A stretch of 64,000 nucleotides of DNA from Actinomadura coerulea (lineage in GTDB: Bacteria; Actinomycetota; Actinomycetes; Streptosporangiales; Streptosporangiaceae). The stretch is taken from the NCBI RefSeq assembly GCF_014208105.1, contig NZ_JACHMQ010000001.1, positions 7,130,001 to 7,194,000 on the forward strand. The letters are read 5' to 3'. The stretch's first letter is position 1, and the number at the start of each line of letters is the position of its first letter. A model generated the notes under the pieces. It saw nothing but the letters and a program-made list of their open reading frames with translations, made no database searches and had not been told where the DNA came from. This document shows, piece by piece, positions 55,005 through 63,280 of this stretch. The position numbers were made by a program, and so were the translations under genes.

Positions 55005-57269
55005 TTGAGCGTCGTCGTCGAGTCCCCGAGCCGGAGCGACCGGGCAGCGCGGAGCGGGCGGTGGCGGTCGACCGCCCTGGTCGGGATCTACACCCTGGCC
55101 AGCCTGGTCGGGGCGGGCCTGCTCTTCGTGGTGCAGCCGATGGTCACCAAGATGATCCTGCCGGCGTACGGCGGATCGCCGATGGTGTGGAACACGGCGG
55201 TGCTGTTCTTCCAGGGGGCGCTGCTGCTCGGTTACGGGTACGCGCATTTCGCTCAGCGGCTCGGCGCCGGAAAGCAGCCGATCCTCCACGCGGTCCTCAT
55301 TCTGCTGCCGCTCCCGCTGCTTCCCATCGCCGCGCCGGAATGGGTGGGCGCCCCGGCGTCCGCTCCACCCGCGCTGTGGCTCCTGCTGGTGCTGACCGTC
55401 ATGGTCGGCGCGCCGTTCACGGCGGTCGCCGCGACCAGCCCGCTGATCCAGCGCTGGTACTCCTGGTCGGACCTGCCGCGCTCCGGCGACCCGTACTTCC
55501 TCTACGCGGCCGGGAACACCGGAAGCCTGCTGGCGCTGCTGTCCTACCCGCTCTTCATCGAGCCGGCGGCCGAGGTGCGCGGCCAGGCGACCTGGTGGGC
55601 GATCGGCTACGGCGTGTTCGTGACGCTGATGGCCGCGTGCGCGGTGGTGGTCCGACGGGCGGCCCGGCCCGGCGCGGACGACGCTCCCGAACCGGGGCCC
55701 GCGGAGGAGACCACCGCCCAGGACGCGCGGAAGGACACGGGGGAGGAGCGCATCGACTGGCGCCGGCGCGGCCGCTGGCTGTTCCTCGCGTTCGTGCCGT
55801 CCTCGCTCATGCTGGGCGTCACGGCGCACATGTCCACCGACATCGCGCCCGTGCCGCTGATGTGGGTGATCCCGCTGGCGCTGTACCTGGTCACCTTCAT
55901 CGTGGCGTTCGCGCTGCGCACGCACCGCCGGCTGCCCGCCGCGGTCGTCGTTTCGGCGGTCGCCGCGGTCGTGCTGCCCTGGACGCTGATCAGAGGGGGG
56001 ATCGGGTACGCGCCGGCGGCCATCGCGCTCGACCTGGCCCTGCTCGCGGTGGCGGGCCTCACCTGCCACGGCCTGCTGGCCGCCGACCGGCCGGCCCCCC
56101 GGCGCCTGACGGAGTTCTTCTTCGTCACCTCGGTCGGCGGCGCGCTCGGCGGTCTGTTCAACGGCATCGCGGCCCCGCTGGTCTTCAACTGGACCGCGGA
56201 ACTCCCGGTGGTGGTGGCGAGCCTCGGCCTGCTGCCACTGGCGGCGCGGTGGCCGGCGCGGCGCATCCCGGGGCCCGCGCTCACCCGGTGGGCGTTCCTC
56301 GTGACCGCGCCGCCCGCCGCGCTGCTGCTGTGCTTCATGCACACGCCGACGCTGCGCTGCGCCGGATTCGCGCTGGCCGCGGCCTGGATCCTGCTGATCG
56401 CCCGGCGGCCCCGCGTACTGGCGGCCGTCGCGGTGCTTGCGGTGCTGGTCCCGTTCACGGTCAAGCAGGCGCACAACACCGACCGGGAGCGCACCTTCTT
56501 CGGGCAGTACCAGGTGCGGCTCACCGACGAGCGGGCCACGTTCGTGCACGGGACGACCGTCCACGGCTTCCAGCTCCGCGCTCCCGGGCAGCGCATGACG
56601 CCGGTCTCGTACTACGCGCGGCGCGGGCCGATCGGCGACGTGTTCGCCGCCTACGGCGCGCGGCCCCCGTCCGGGCGGGTGGCGGTCGTGGGGCTCGGCG
56701 CCGGCGGCCTCGCCGCGTACGGTCGCGCGGGCCAGCAGATGGACTTCTTCGAGATCGACCCGGCGGTGGTCCGCATCGCCCGCGACCCGCGCTACTTCAC
56801 CTACCTCCGCGACTGCGGCTGCCGCGCGCGGACCATCGTCGGCGACGGCCGCCTGGAACTCCAGCGCGCACCGGACCACTCGTACGGGATGATCCTCCTG
56901 GACGCCTTCAGCTCCGACGCGGTGCCGACCCATCTGCTCACCCGGCAGGCCATCGGGCTGTACGCACGCAAGCTCGCGGTGGGCGGCGTCCTGGTCTTCA
57001 ACGTGTCGAACCGCAACCTGGAACTGGCCCCCATGCTGGGCGCGACCGGCCGGGCGGCCGGGCTGGCGACGCTCACCGCGTCCGACACCGCCCCGAAGGG
57101 CGACAGGCTGTCGTTCTCGTCCGAGTGGGTGGCGATGGCCCGGTCGGCGGACGACCTGCGTCCCCTTGCCGTCCGCTCCGCCCGCTGGCACCAGATCCGC
57201 GGCGGCGGGCCCGTGTGGACCGACGCCCACTCGGCCCTGTTCGAGCTGCTGAAGATGAACCGCCGCTGA
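55005..57269 (+). CDS. Membrane-fused spermidine-synthase-like protein
   Basis: 754 residues from TTG 55005 (CGAGGAGCG upstream). The N-terminal 500 residues hold ten or more membrane helices in an MFS-like arrangement (VGIYTLASLVGAGLLFVVQPMVTKMILPAYGG). The C-terminal 230 residues are a spermidine-synthase-like methyltransferase fold: VAVVGLGAGGLAAYG (SAM/dcSAM-binding loop), DFFEIDPAVVRIA, ILLDAFSSDAVPTHLLT. The family is widespread but its product is unproven. Sites 9 and 10 lie upstream, so the gene seems tied to the Tad regulon. Codon use is similar to its neighbours. Confidence 0.85.
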   Translation: MSVVVESPSRSDRAARSGRWRSTALVGIYTLASLVGAGLLFVVQPMVTKMILPAYGGSPMVWNTAVLFFQGALLLGYGYAHFAQRLGAGKQPILHAVLILLPLPLLPIAAPEWVGAPASAPPALWLLLVLTVMVGAPFTAVAATSPLIQRWYSWSDLPRSGDPYFLYAAGNTGSLLALLSYPLFIEPAAEVRGQATWWAIGYGVFVTLMAACAVVVRRAARPGADDAPEPGPAEETTAQDARKDTGEERIDWRRRGRWLFLAFVPSSLMLGVTAHMSTDIAPVPLMWVIPLALYLVTFIVAFALRTHRRLPAAVVVSAVAAVVLPWTLIRGGIGYAPAAIALDLALLAVAGLTCHGLLAADRPAPRRLTEFFFVTSVGGALGGLFNGIAAPLVFNWTAELPVVVASLGLLPLAARWPARRIPGPALTRWAFLVTAPPAALLLCFMHTPTLRCAGFALAAAWILLIARRPRVLAAVAVLAVLVPFTVKQAHNTDRERTFFGQYQVRLTDERATFVHGTTVHGFQLRAPGQRMTPVSYYARRGPIGDVFAAYGARPPSGRVAVVGLGAGGLAAYGRAGQQMDFFEIDPAVVRIARDPRYFTYLRDCGCRARTIVGDGRLELQRAPDHSYGMILLDAFSSDAVPTHLLTRQAIGLYARKLAVGGVLVFNVSNRNLELAPMLGATGRAAGLATLTASDTAPKGDRLSFSSEWVAMARSADDLRPLAVRSARWHQIRGGGPVWTDAHSALFELLKMNRR

Positions 57270-57271
57270 CG

Positions 57272-57312
57272 GGCGTGGTCTGTGCGGTCTCGGGGGCCGC
57301 ACGGACCACGCC
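57272..57312. terminator. Bidirectional terminator between convergent genes
   Basis: Arms 57272-57287 and 57297-57312, 16 bases each with a single G-T wobble, loop of nine bases, exactly filling the gap between the convergent stops at 57269 and 57325. Little T-run. Confidence 0.7.
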
Positions 57313-57324
57313 GGTTCGCCCCGG

Positions 57325-58854
57325 TCACCTGACGGCGACGCCCTTCATGCGGAGGCCCTCCTGGCCGGACCAGGGGAAGTCGATGTCCACCGTCCGGGCA
57401 TCGGCGGGAAGCCGGTAGACGCCCGAGTAGGTCACGCTCTCCCCGGGGGCGAGGACCTTCTTCGCGTCACCGCGGGGCAGGGACGTGCAGACGCACTCGG
57501 CGCTCGATGCGCGCAGCGGGTAGTACCAGACGTTGCTGGCCGTGTCGCGGATGGAGATGCCGTCCGTGCTCTGCGCCACGGGGCTCAGCCTGCCGTTGTA
57601 CTGGGGGTCCAGCTGGAACGCCGAGCCCACGTTCGCCTGGGCTTGGCCGTTGTTGCGCAACGTCCAGACGAAAGTGGTCAGGCCCGCCGGATCGCGGTGC
57701 ATGGAGTTCACCTCCACTTGCAGGCCCTTGGCCTGTTGCGCGGTGAAGGGGGCCGTCTTGGACGAGGCCGGCTTGCCGGGCGCCCAGCGGTAGGGCTGTC
57801 CGCCCGCCGGGGCGGGCGGAGGGGGAGGCATGGTGAAGCTCGCGGTGACCCGGCGGTTCTTGCGGCGTCCGCTTTCGGTGTCGTTCGGGGCCACGGGGTC
57901 GGCCGATCCGTGCCCGGCGGTCTGGAAGGTCACGCCGGTGCGGGTGACCAGCTGCTTGAGCCGGTCGGCCACGGCCGTGGCGCGTCGCTCGGACAGCGGC
58001 TGGTTGATGGCGTTGTTGCCGCTGGAGTCGGTGTAGCCGTCGACCTTGACCGTGCTCCCGCGGGAGGCGTCGACCTGCTTGGCGACGCCGCGCAGGAGCT
58101 TGTCGGCCTGCGGGGTCAGTTCGGCCTTGTTCAGCGCGAACAGCACGTCCGACGACAGCCGCACGGCACGGTTGTCGCCGTCGTCGTCCACGGACTGCTC
58201 GTCGCCTTCGGCGACGCCCGCCACGGTGAGGACGCGCGGTGACGCCAGGGACACCGAAGCCGGATCGGTCTGGTCCGGCAGCGCCCGGACGGGGTTGCCT
58301 GAGATCGGGACGTCCTGCATGGGCACGGTCAGCGGAAGCGTCACCGTCACCCTGTTCACCCCGGCGGGCGGAGCGGGGAACACGGCGTAGATGTCCAGAG
58401 AGGCACCGGGGGCGAGTTCCTTGTCGCCGAGTGAGGAGCACAGGCACTTGCCGTCGGCCGTCCTCAGCGGCATGTAGAGCTTCCCGCCCGCACCGTCGAG
58501 GAGGCCGATGCCGTTGGCCTCCAGGCTGCGGATGTCGCCCTCGCGGCCGCCTTCGAACAGGCTGATGTGCAGGTTCAGCTGGCTCTGGCCGTCGTTGACG
58601 ATGCGGAACTGCCCGGTGACTGCGCTGCCGGACGTCCGGCTCAACGCGAGAAGCTCAACGTGCGCCGGCCCCGCGCGGTGCGCCATGGGAACCGCGATCC
58701 CCGTGCCGGGCGCCTTACCGGCCGGTCCGCCGGTCTTTTTCGGCGGGTCGGAACCGTCGTCGCCACCGCCGCATGCGGACAGGGCCAAAAGAAGGGCGGC
58801 CGCCCCCACTCCGGCTCGAAAGCCCCAAGACTGTTCCCGGTCACGTTCGAACAT
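57325..58854 (-). CDS. Lipoprotein with OmpA-like domain between two copies of a CxC beta domain
   Basis: 509 residues. Lipobox LSAC (about C28). Middle (about 215-345) is an OmpA_C domain: VLFALNKAELTPQADKLL, VKVDGYTDSSGNNAINQPLSERRATAV, GRRKNRRVTASF, a peptidoglycan-binding fold. The N-terminal (about 50-205) and C-terminal (about 375-509) regions are related to each other: both contain Y-x-PLR, then C-x-C-[ST]SL, then LAPGxS and a final strand. Such a lipoprotein could clamp the pilus to the wall. Third gene of the minus-strand RR-flp-OmpA order; a strong terminator separates it from flp, so it may have its own weak promoter. Confidence 0.85.
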   Translation of the reverse strand: MFERDREQSWGFRAGVGAAALLLALSACGGGDDGSDPPKKTGGPAGKAPGTGIAVPMAHRAGPAHVELLALSRTSGSAVTGQFRIVNDGQSQLNLHISLFEGGREGDIRSLEANGIGLLDGAGGKLYMPLRTADGKCLCSSLGDKELAPGASLDIYAVFPAPPAGVNRVTVTLPLTVPMQDVPISGNPVRALPDQTDPASVSLASPRVLTVAGVAEGDEQSVDDDGDNRAVRLSSDVLFALNKAELTPQADKLLRGVAKQVDASRGSTVKVDGYTDSSGNNAINQPLSERRATAVADRLKQLVTRTGVTFQTAGHGSADPVAPNDTESGRRKNRRVTASFTMPPPPPAPAGGQPYRWAPGKPASSKTAPFTAQQAKGLQVEVNSMHRDPAGLTTFVWTLRNNGQAQANVGSAFQLDPQYNGRLSPVAQSTDGISIRDTASNVWYYPLRASSAECVCTSLPRGDAKKVLAPGESVTYSGVYRLPADARTVDIDFPWSGQEGLRMKGVAVR

Positions 58855-58890
58855 CTCTCTGCTCCCGTCCCACGGAATGGATAATCCATG

Positions 58891-58938
58891 TGAAAACGAC
58901 AGGGAGAGCCACCGGCCCGGCCGGTGGCTCTCCCTGTC
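58891..58938 (-). terminator. Strong terminator after flp
   Basis: 19-base perfect arms (58898-58916 and 58920-58938) with a three-base loop, followed on the minus strand by GTTTTC. It should stop most flp transcripts and allow high pilin expression relative to the OmpA gene. Confidence 0.85.
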
Positions 58939-58977
58939 GTCCGCGCCGCAGCTCGGCGACCGCGGTCAGTCGAGGCG

Positions 58978-59253
58978 CTACTTCTTCTTCGGGTCCCCGC
59001 CCTCGCCGCCACCGAACATCTGGTTGATGGCGTCGGTGATCTTCGGCAGGATGGTGTTCTTCGCGGCGCCGATGAGGAAGACGACGATGATTCCGGCGAT
59101 CAGCACCAGGCCGGCGTACTCGATCGCGCTGGCCCCGCGGTCCTCCGCGTCGCGGATGCGCTCGATCCGGGTCCGGACGAAGTCCTGGACGTCGTCGGCG
59201 CGATTCCGCACAAAAGTGTCGGTGTGCACGTACAGGGGAAGGATCGGGTTCAT
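58978..59253 (-). CDS. flp: Flp-type major pilin
   Basis: 91 residues from ATG 59253, chosen because AGGAGG lies seven bases upstream; ATG 59301 is inside the -10 box. Leader of about 46 residues, then EDRG|ASAIEYAGLVLIAGIIVVFLIG, the class III signal with Glu at +5 and Tyr at +6, and a short tail NTILPKITDAINQMFGGGEGG. Unlike the Flp-fused proteins it lacks the cysteine pair after the helix. After cleavage by the prepilin peptidase, TadA/B/C assemble it into a thin pilus. Two locus palindromes lie upstream. Confidence 0.9.
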   Translation of the reverse strand: MNPILPLYVHTDTFVRNRADDVQDFVRTRIERIRDAEDRGASAIEYAGLVLIAGIIVVFLIGAAKNTILPKITDAINQMFGGGEGGDPKKK

Positions 59254-59291
59254 TTTCTGCCTCCTGGCCGCCGTTTCCGTCCGCTCCATTG

Positions 59292-59332
59292 ACTGGAACA
59301 TTACGGAAATCGGCGATGGAGTCCCAGGGTCC
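59292..59332 (-). promoter_or_regulatory. Tad-locus palindrome, site 11, with -10 box of flp
   Basis: GAGTCC-CA-GGGTCC (59319-59332); 21 bases on is TCCAGT (minus strand, 59297-59292), the same spacing as site 3. Confidence 0.75.
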
Positions 59333-59373
59333 GTCGGCCCAATCGCGGGCCTGGCGCGGGCCTAATTCCCGTA

Positions 59374-59387
59374 GGGTCCACAGGCCC
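59374..59387. promoter_or_regulatory. Tad-locus palindrome, site 12
   Basis: GGGTCC-AC-AGGCCC, 55 bases upstream of site 11. Several GGGCC/GGCCCA half-sites (59336-59362) lie between them, so the flp promoter may bind several dimers. Confidence 0.65.
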
Positions 59388-59412
59388 AATCCCCTGGAAT
59401 TCCCGGCCGCCG

Positions 59413-60171
59413 TCACCGGGTGGTCTCCCCTGCGGTTCCCATCCACTGCGCGATCGCGGCGGCGCGCGAGGTGACGCCGAGTTTCGCGTATATCCGGTTC
59501 ACGTGGTTCTTCACGGTCTTCTCCGCCAGGAACAGGTGTCCGGCGATCTCGACGTTCGTCCTGCCCTGGACGATCAACCGCATCACGTCGAGTTCCCGGG
59601 CGGAGAGGCCGAACCGTGCGACCCGCCGCTCGCCCTCGTCGGACGGTGCCCCCGCCGGCCGGCCGGGTGGGCGGGCCCCCGCCGGCGGGTCGCCGTCGGG
59701 CTCCCCGCCGGATTCCGCGCCGGGGTCGGCGCCGGGCGGGTCGGGGCGGGCGGAGACCTCGCGTAACGCCCCCACGAGGGCCGACACCGCGGCCTCCGAC
59801 AGCGGGTTCGCCCCGCGCAGCGCGCCGTGGACCGCGTCGGCCAGCCTCTGCGCGGAGAACTGGCCGTGCACCAGGTAGCCGGAGGCGCCGTTGCCGATGG
59901 CCTCCCGCACGATCCGCGGATCCTCGGTGTAGGTCAGCATGATCACCCTGGTGACGCGGCTCAGCGTCTGCGCGGCGGTGACGCCGTCGACCAGCGGCAT
60001 CTGCACGTCCAGCAGCACCAGGTCGGGCCGCACCCGCTCCACGATCTCGATGGCGGTCCGGCCGTCGCCGGCCTCGCCGACCACCTCGATGCCCGAGGCC
60101 TCCAGCAGCGACACTAATCCGGACCGCACGACGACATTGTCGTCGACGACGACGACTCGGGCAGCGTCCAT
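59413..60171 (-). CDS. NarL/LuxR-family response regulator
   Basis: 252 residues. Receiver domain 1-120 with D10, D11, phosphorylation Asp D55 (LLDVQMP) and T80. The usual conserved Lys is replaced by His (GYLVH102). A Pro/Gly/Asp-rich linker (about 140-180) joins it to a LuxR HTH (about 185-250: LSARELDVMRLIVQGRTNVEIAGHLFLAEKTVKNHVNRIYAKLGV). It starts three bases after the kinase stop, so the pair is co-translated. Best candidate to bind the locus palindromes, since NarL-type dimers recognise inverted half-sites with a 2-base gap. Confidence 0.93.
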   Translation of the reverse strand: MDAARVVVVDDNVVVRSGLVSLLEASGIEVVGEAGDGRTAIEIVERVRPDLVLLDVQMPLVDGVTAAQTLSRVTRVIMLTYTEDPRIVREAIGNGASGYLVHGQFSAQRLADAVHGALRGANPLSEAAVSALVGALREVSARPDPPGADPGAESGGEPDGDPPAGARPPGRPAGAPSDEGERRVARFGLSARELDVMRLIVQGRTNVEIAGHLFLAEKTVKNHVNRIYAKLGVTSRAAAIAQWMGTAGETTR

Positions 60172-60174
60172 GGT

Positions 60175-61416
60175 TCAACTCACCTCGGCCAATCGGTGCG
60201 CTCGCTCGTCGATGGGCAGCCTGACCAGCACGGTCGTGCCCTCTCCCCGGGTCGAAAGGATCTTCACGACGCCGCCGACCCGCTGGGCCCGCTCGTGCAG
60301 GCCGATCAACCCGTAGTGGCCCTCCCGCGCCAGCGTGGTGAGGTCGGGCGGGCGGAATCCCGTCCCGTCGTCGCGTACCGTCAGCCGCACCTCGCCGTCC
60401 CCGCGGTCCAGCCGGACCCGCACCGAACCGGCTCCGGCGTGCCGCTCGACGTTGGTCAGCGCCTCGGACAGGATCGCCACGGCCTCGTGGCGCACCCGCA
60501 GAGGCAGGTCGATGTCCGGGGCGATGTCGCAGTCCACCGGGACGCCCGCGGCGTCGGACCAGTCCCGCGCGGCCTCGGCGACCACCTGCGACAGCGAGCG
60601 CGGGACGGCGTCGCGGCGCAGCTCCGACAGCAGGCTGCGCGCCTCCCGGGAGGCGACCTGGCAGGCGGTGGCGATGCGGTCGGCCTCGGCGAGGGCCCGG
60701 TCCCGGTCCCGGTCGACCCAGACGCGCAGCCCCGTGGCGGCCAGGGCGATGCCGCGCAGCGTCTTGGCCAGCGAGTCGTGCATCTCGCGGGCCAGGCGGG
60801 CGCGCTCCTCGGCCGCGGCCGCCTTGACCTCGGCCAGCCGGCGGGCCGCCTCCTGCTCGGCGTTGGCGTCGAGCTGCCGGCGCAGCGCCACGCCGGCGAA
60901 CCCCGCGAGCGGGTAGCACAGGGGCTGTCCGAGGACGTCCTGGAAGGTCGGGGTCTGCAGGGAGTCGATCGTGAACGCGAACGTGACGTAGTAGCAGAGG
61001 ATCTGGAGCCCGGCCACCGTCAGCATGCCGCGCCAGTGGTAGAGCAGGCCCGCGAGGGCGGCGGTGGCGACGGTCGCCAGCAGGTACGGGCCGGACGTGC
61101 CGCCGAGGCCGAGCACCGTGAACGAGGCGGCCATGTCGAGCGCGAACAGCAGGGGGTGGCGCGCGAGGCGGGGGGCGACATGGCGCCAGTACCGTCCGGC
61201 CAGCCAGGACAGCAGCGCCACCATCAGGACGAGAAGGAAGACGCCCAGGTACTCGACCTCCAGCGGGACCAGCGACAGCGTCACCGCCGTGATGAACATG
61301 CGGATCTGCAGGAGCAGCTGGAAGGCTCCGCCGACCTGCTCGGTCAGTTCCTCCTGGATCGGCCGCTCCCAGGCCGCGGCCCGGGCGCCCCCCGGCGAAC
61401 CCGGCGCGTCGCCCAT
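60175..61416 (-). CDS. Sensor histidine kinase (HisKA_3/NarX-like)
   Basis: 413 residues from ATG 61416; a GTG 16 codons upstream would overlap tadC. N-terminal five to six membrane helices (about 30-180), a short coiled region QEAARRLAEVKAAAAEERARLAREMHDSLAKTL with the phosphoacceptor His, and a HATPase_c domain (EALTNVERHAG N box; DDGTGF G1; GHYGLIGLHERA). No extracellular sensor domain is visible, so it may sense membrane or envelope state. Partner of the response regulator. Confidence 0.93.
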   Translation of the reverse strand: MGDAPGSPGGARAAAWERPIQEELTEQVGGAFQLLLQIRMFITAVTLSLVPLEVEYLGVFLLVLMVALLSWLAGRYWRHVAPRLARHPLLFALDMAASFTVLGLGGTSGPYLLATVATAALAGLLYHWRGMLTVAGLQILCYYVTFAFTIDSLQTPTFQDVLGQPLCYPLAGFAGVALRRQLDANAEQEAARRLAEVKAAAAEERARLAREMHDSLAKTLRGIALAATGLRVWVDRDRDRALAEADRIATACQVASREARSLLSELRRDAVPRSLSQVVAEAARDWSDAAGVPVDCDIAPDIDLPLRVRHEAVAILSEALTNVERHAGAGSVRVRLDRGDGEVRLTVRDDGTGFRPPDLTTLAREGHYGLIGLHERAQRVGGVVKILSTRGEGTTVLVRLPIDERAHRLAEVS

Positions 61417-61441
61417 CGTGCCCCCCGCGGGTAAGACGTGT

Positions 61442-62332
61442 TCAGTTGCCGAAGAGCCCACCACCGGCTCCCACCCCCGACCCGTAGTAGACGGCCCCCA
61501 TGACCACGAGCATCAGCGCGGGCAGGGTCAGCCCCAGGGTGATTCCCGTGATCTTCGGTGTGGTGCGCTGCGCCTTGCGCTTGGCCCACTGCGCCGCCTC
61601 GCGCCGCATGTCGTTGCCGATGTCCATCATCGCCGTGGTGAGCGGCGCGCCCAGTTCCTCCGCCTGGAGCAGCGCTGTCACGAACTGGTTGACCGCTTCG
61701 GAGTTGTTGCGGTCGCGCAGGTCCTCGAACGCCTCGCGGCGCGGCGTGCCCAGCTCCATCTGCCGCAGCGCCACCATGAACTCGTCCGCCAGCGCGCCCG
61801 GCATGCTCTCGGCGACGCGGTGCAGCGCCAGGCGGAAACTCAGACCGGCGCTGACGGTGACCGCCAGCACGTCGAGGAAGTCGGGCATGGAGCGCTGGAT
61901 CTCGTCCTGCCTGGCGACCCTCTTCCCGTACATGACGAACTCGTTCTGCAGGCACCCGATCAGGCAGACGGCGCCGTAGAGCGGATGCCCGTTGAGGGCC
62001 AGCAGCAGCGCGAAGGCGAGGAAGAAGACCACGTAACCGGCGGTCCTGCGCGCGTAGCCCTCGACGGTGATGCCGCCGGGACGGCCCGCCGCGTCGATCC
62101 GTCTGCGGATCGCCGCCCGCCACGGGCTGAGCAGCTCCATGGCCGCGCCGGTGAACGGCCGTCCCACCCGGTCCGCGATCGCGTCGAGGATGAACACCTC
62201 GTTCTTGGCCGCCTTGGGCGGCTCGGGCACCGCCGAGGCGGCGACCCGCTGGCCCGCGGCCACCAGCGAGACCCCCCAGGCGGCCAGGATGACGCACAGC
62301 GCCGCGGCGCCGGCCATGGCCAGAATGATCAT
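61442..62332 (-). CDS. tadC: TadC, Tad pilus inner-membrane platform protein
   Basis: 296 residues. T2SSF domain (about 130-290: MPDFLDVLAVTVSAGLSFRLALHRVAE, TALLQAEELGAPLTTAMMDIGNDMR) with helices at 5-25, 95-125 and 265-285. Pairs with TadB as the membrane platform for pilus assembly. Fifteen-base gap to tadB. Confidence 0.93.
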   Translation of the reverse strand: MIILAMAGAAALCVILAAWGVSLVAAGQRVAASAVPEPPKAAKNEVFILDAIADRVGRPFTGAAMELLSPWRAAIRRRIDAAGRPGGITVEGYARRTAGYVVFFLAFALLLALNGHPLYGAVCLIGCLQNEFVMYGKRVARQDEIQRSMPDFLDVLAVTVSAGLSFRLALHRVAESMPGALADEFMVALRQMELGTPRREAFEDLRDRNNSEAVNQFVTALLQAEELGAPLTTAMMDIGNDMRREAAQWAKRKAQRTTPKITGITLGLTLPALMLVVMGAVYYGSGVGAGGGLFGN

Positions 62333-62347
62333 TGTTCGTCCACCGCC

Positions 62348-63280
62348 TCACACGTCGATCCGGGTGATCCGGCCGATGACGACCAGGCCGACCACGAACA
62401 TCGCGGCCGCGGCGGCGAGGACGATCTGACCGCCGAGGTGCTCGCTCATGGTGCGCAGCGCCCCCGGCACCATGAAGTTGATCATCATGACGCCGATCAC
62501 GCTGAACCCGCCGACGACCCAGTTGGTCACCACCGCCTCGCCCATGATCGTCTTGACCTCGCGGCGGGTCTCCTTGCGCTCCTCCAGGGTGCTGGCGATG
62601 GTGCGCAGCGCGGTGACCAGCGACCCGCCCGCCCGCGCCGACACGAGCAGGGTGCTGATCAGCACGCCGAGCTCCCGGGACGGCAGCCGCCCGCCGAGGT
62701 CGCGCAGCGCGTCCTCGACCGACTGGCCGAGGCGCAGCGCGTCGGCGGTGCGCCGCACCTCCTCCCCGGCCGGGTCGGCGAGCTCGTCGGCGGCGATCTC
62801 GATGGCGGTGCGCATCACCAGCCCGGCGTGCGTGGCGTTGCCCAGCACCCGCGCCAGCTCGGGCAGCTGGGCGATGAACGCCTCGCGGCGCCGGTCCTCC
62901 TTGCGGCGCAGGTAGGCGAGGAAGGCGAAGCCGACGCCGATCGCGGCGGCCACCCCGAACACCGGCGCGATCCACTGGCTGATCAGCACGATCGCCGCCA
63001 GCCCGCTGCCCGTCATGAGCAGCACGAGCGTGGACACCCGCATCCGCATCCCCGAGGCCGCGAGCCGCCGGGCCAGCGCCTGCCCGACCGCGGTGCGCCG
63101 CAGCACGACGTCCAGCCGGCCGAGCAGGCCGTCGATGCGGTCGCCCTCGCCGCCGATCTCGGTGCGGGCCATCAGCCGGCGCTGCTGCCCCCAGCCCGCG
63201 ACCAGGTCGCCGATGCCCCAGGTCGCCACGGCGAGGACGGCGGCCAGCATCGCCAGGATCACCGGGAGTGGAAGGCTCAT
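62348..63280 (-). CDS. tadB: TadB, Tad pilus inner-membrane platform protein
   Basis: 310 residues, overlapping tadA by four bases (ATGA). T2SSF domain (about 140-270: LPELARVLGNATHAGLVMRTAIEIAADEL, STLLVSARAGGSLVTALRTIASTLEER) with N-terminal and C-terminal helices. Paralogue of TadC. Confidence 0.93.
   Translation of the reverse strand: MSLPLPVILAMLAAVLAVATWGIGDLVAGWGQQRRLMARTEIGGEGDRIDGLLGRLDVVLRRTAVGQALARRLAASGMRMRVSTLVLLMTGSGLAAIVLISQWIAPVFGVAAAIGVGFAFLAYLRRKEDRRREAFIAQLPELARVLGNATHAGLVMRTAIEIAADELADPAGEEVRRTADALRLGQSVEDALRDLGGRLPSRELGVLISTLLVSARAGGSLVTALRTIASTLEERKETRREVKTIMGEAVVTNWVVGGFSVIGVMMINFMVPGALRTMSEHLGGQIVLAAAAAMFVVGLVVIGRITRIDV

Noticed and set aside
59254..59301. Flp pilin starting at ATG 59301
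   Set aside because: That ATG falls in the -10 region of the likely promoter; ATG 59253 has a strong AGGAGG at good distance.
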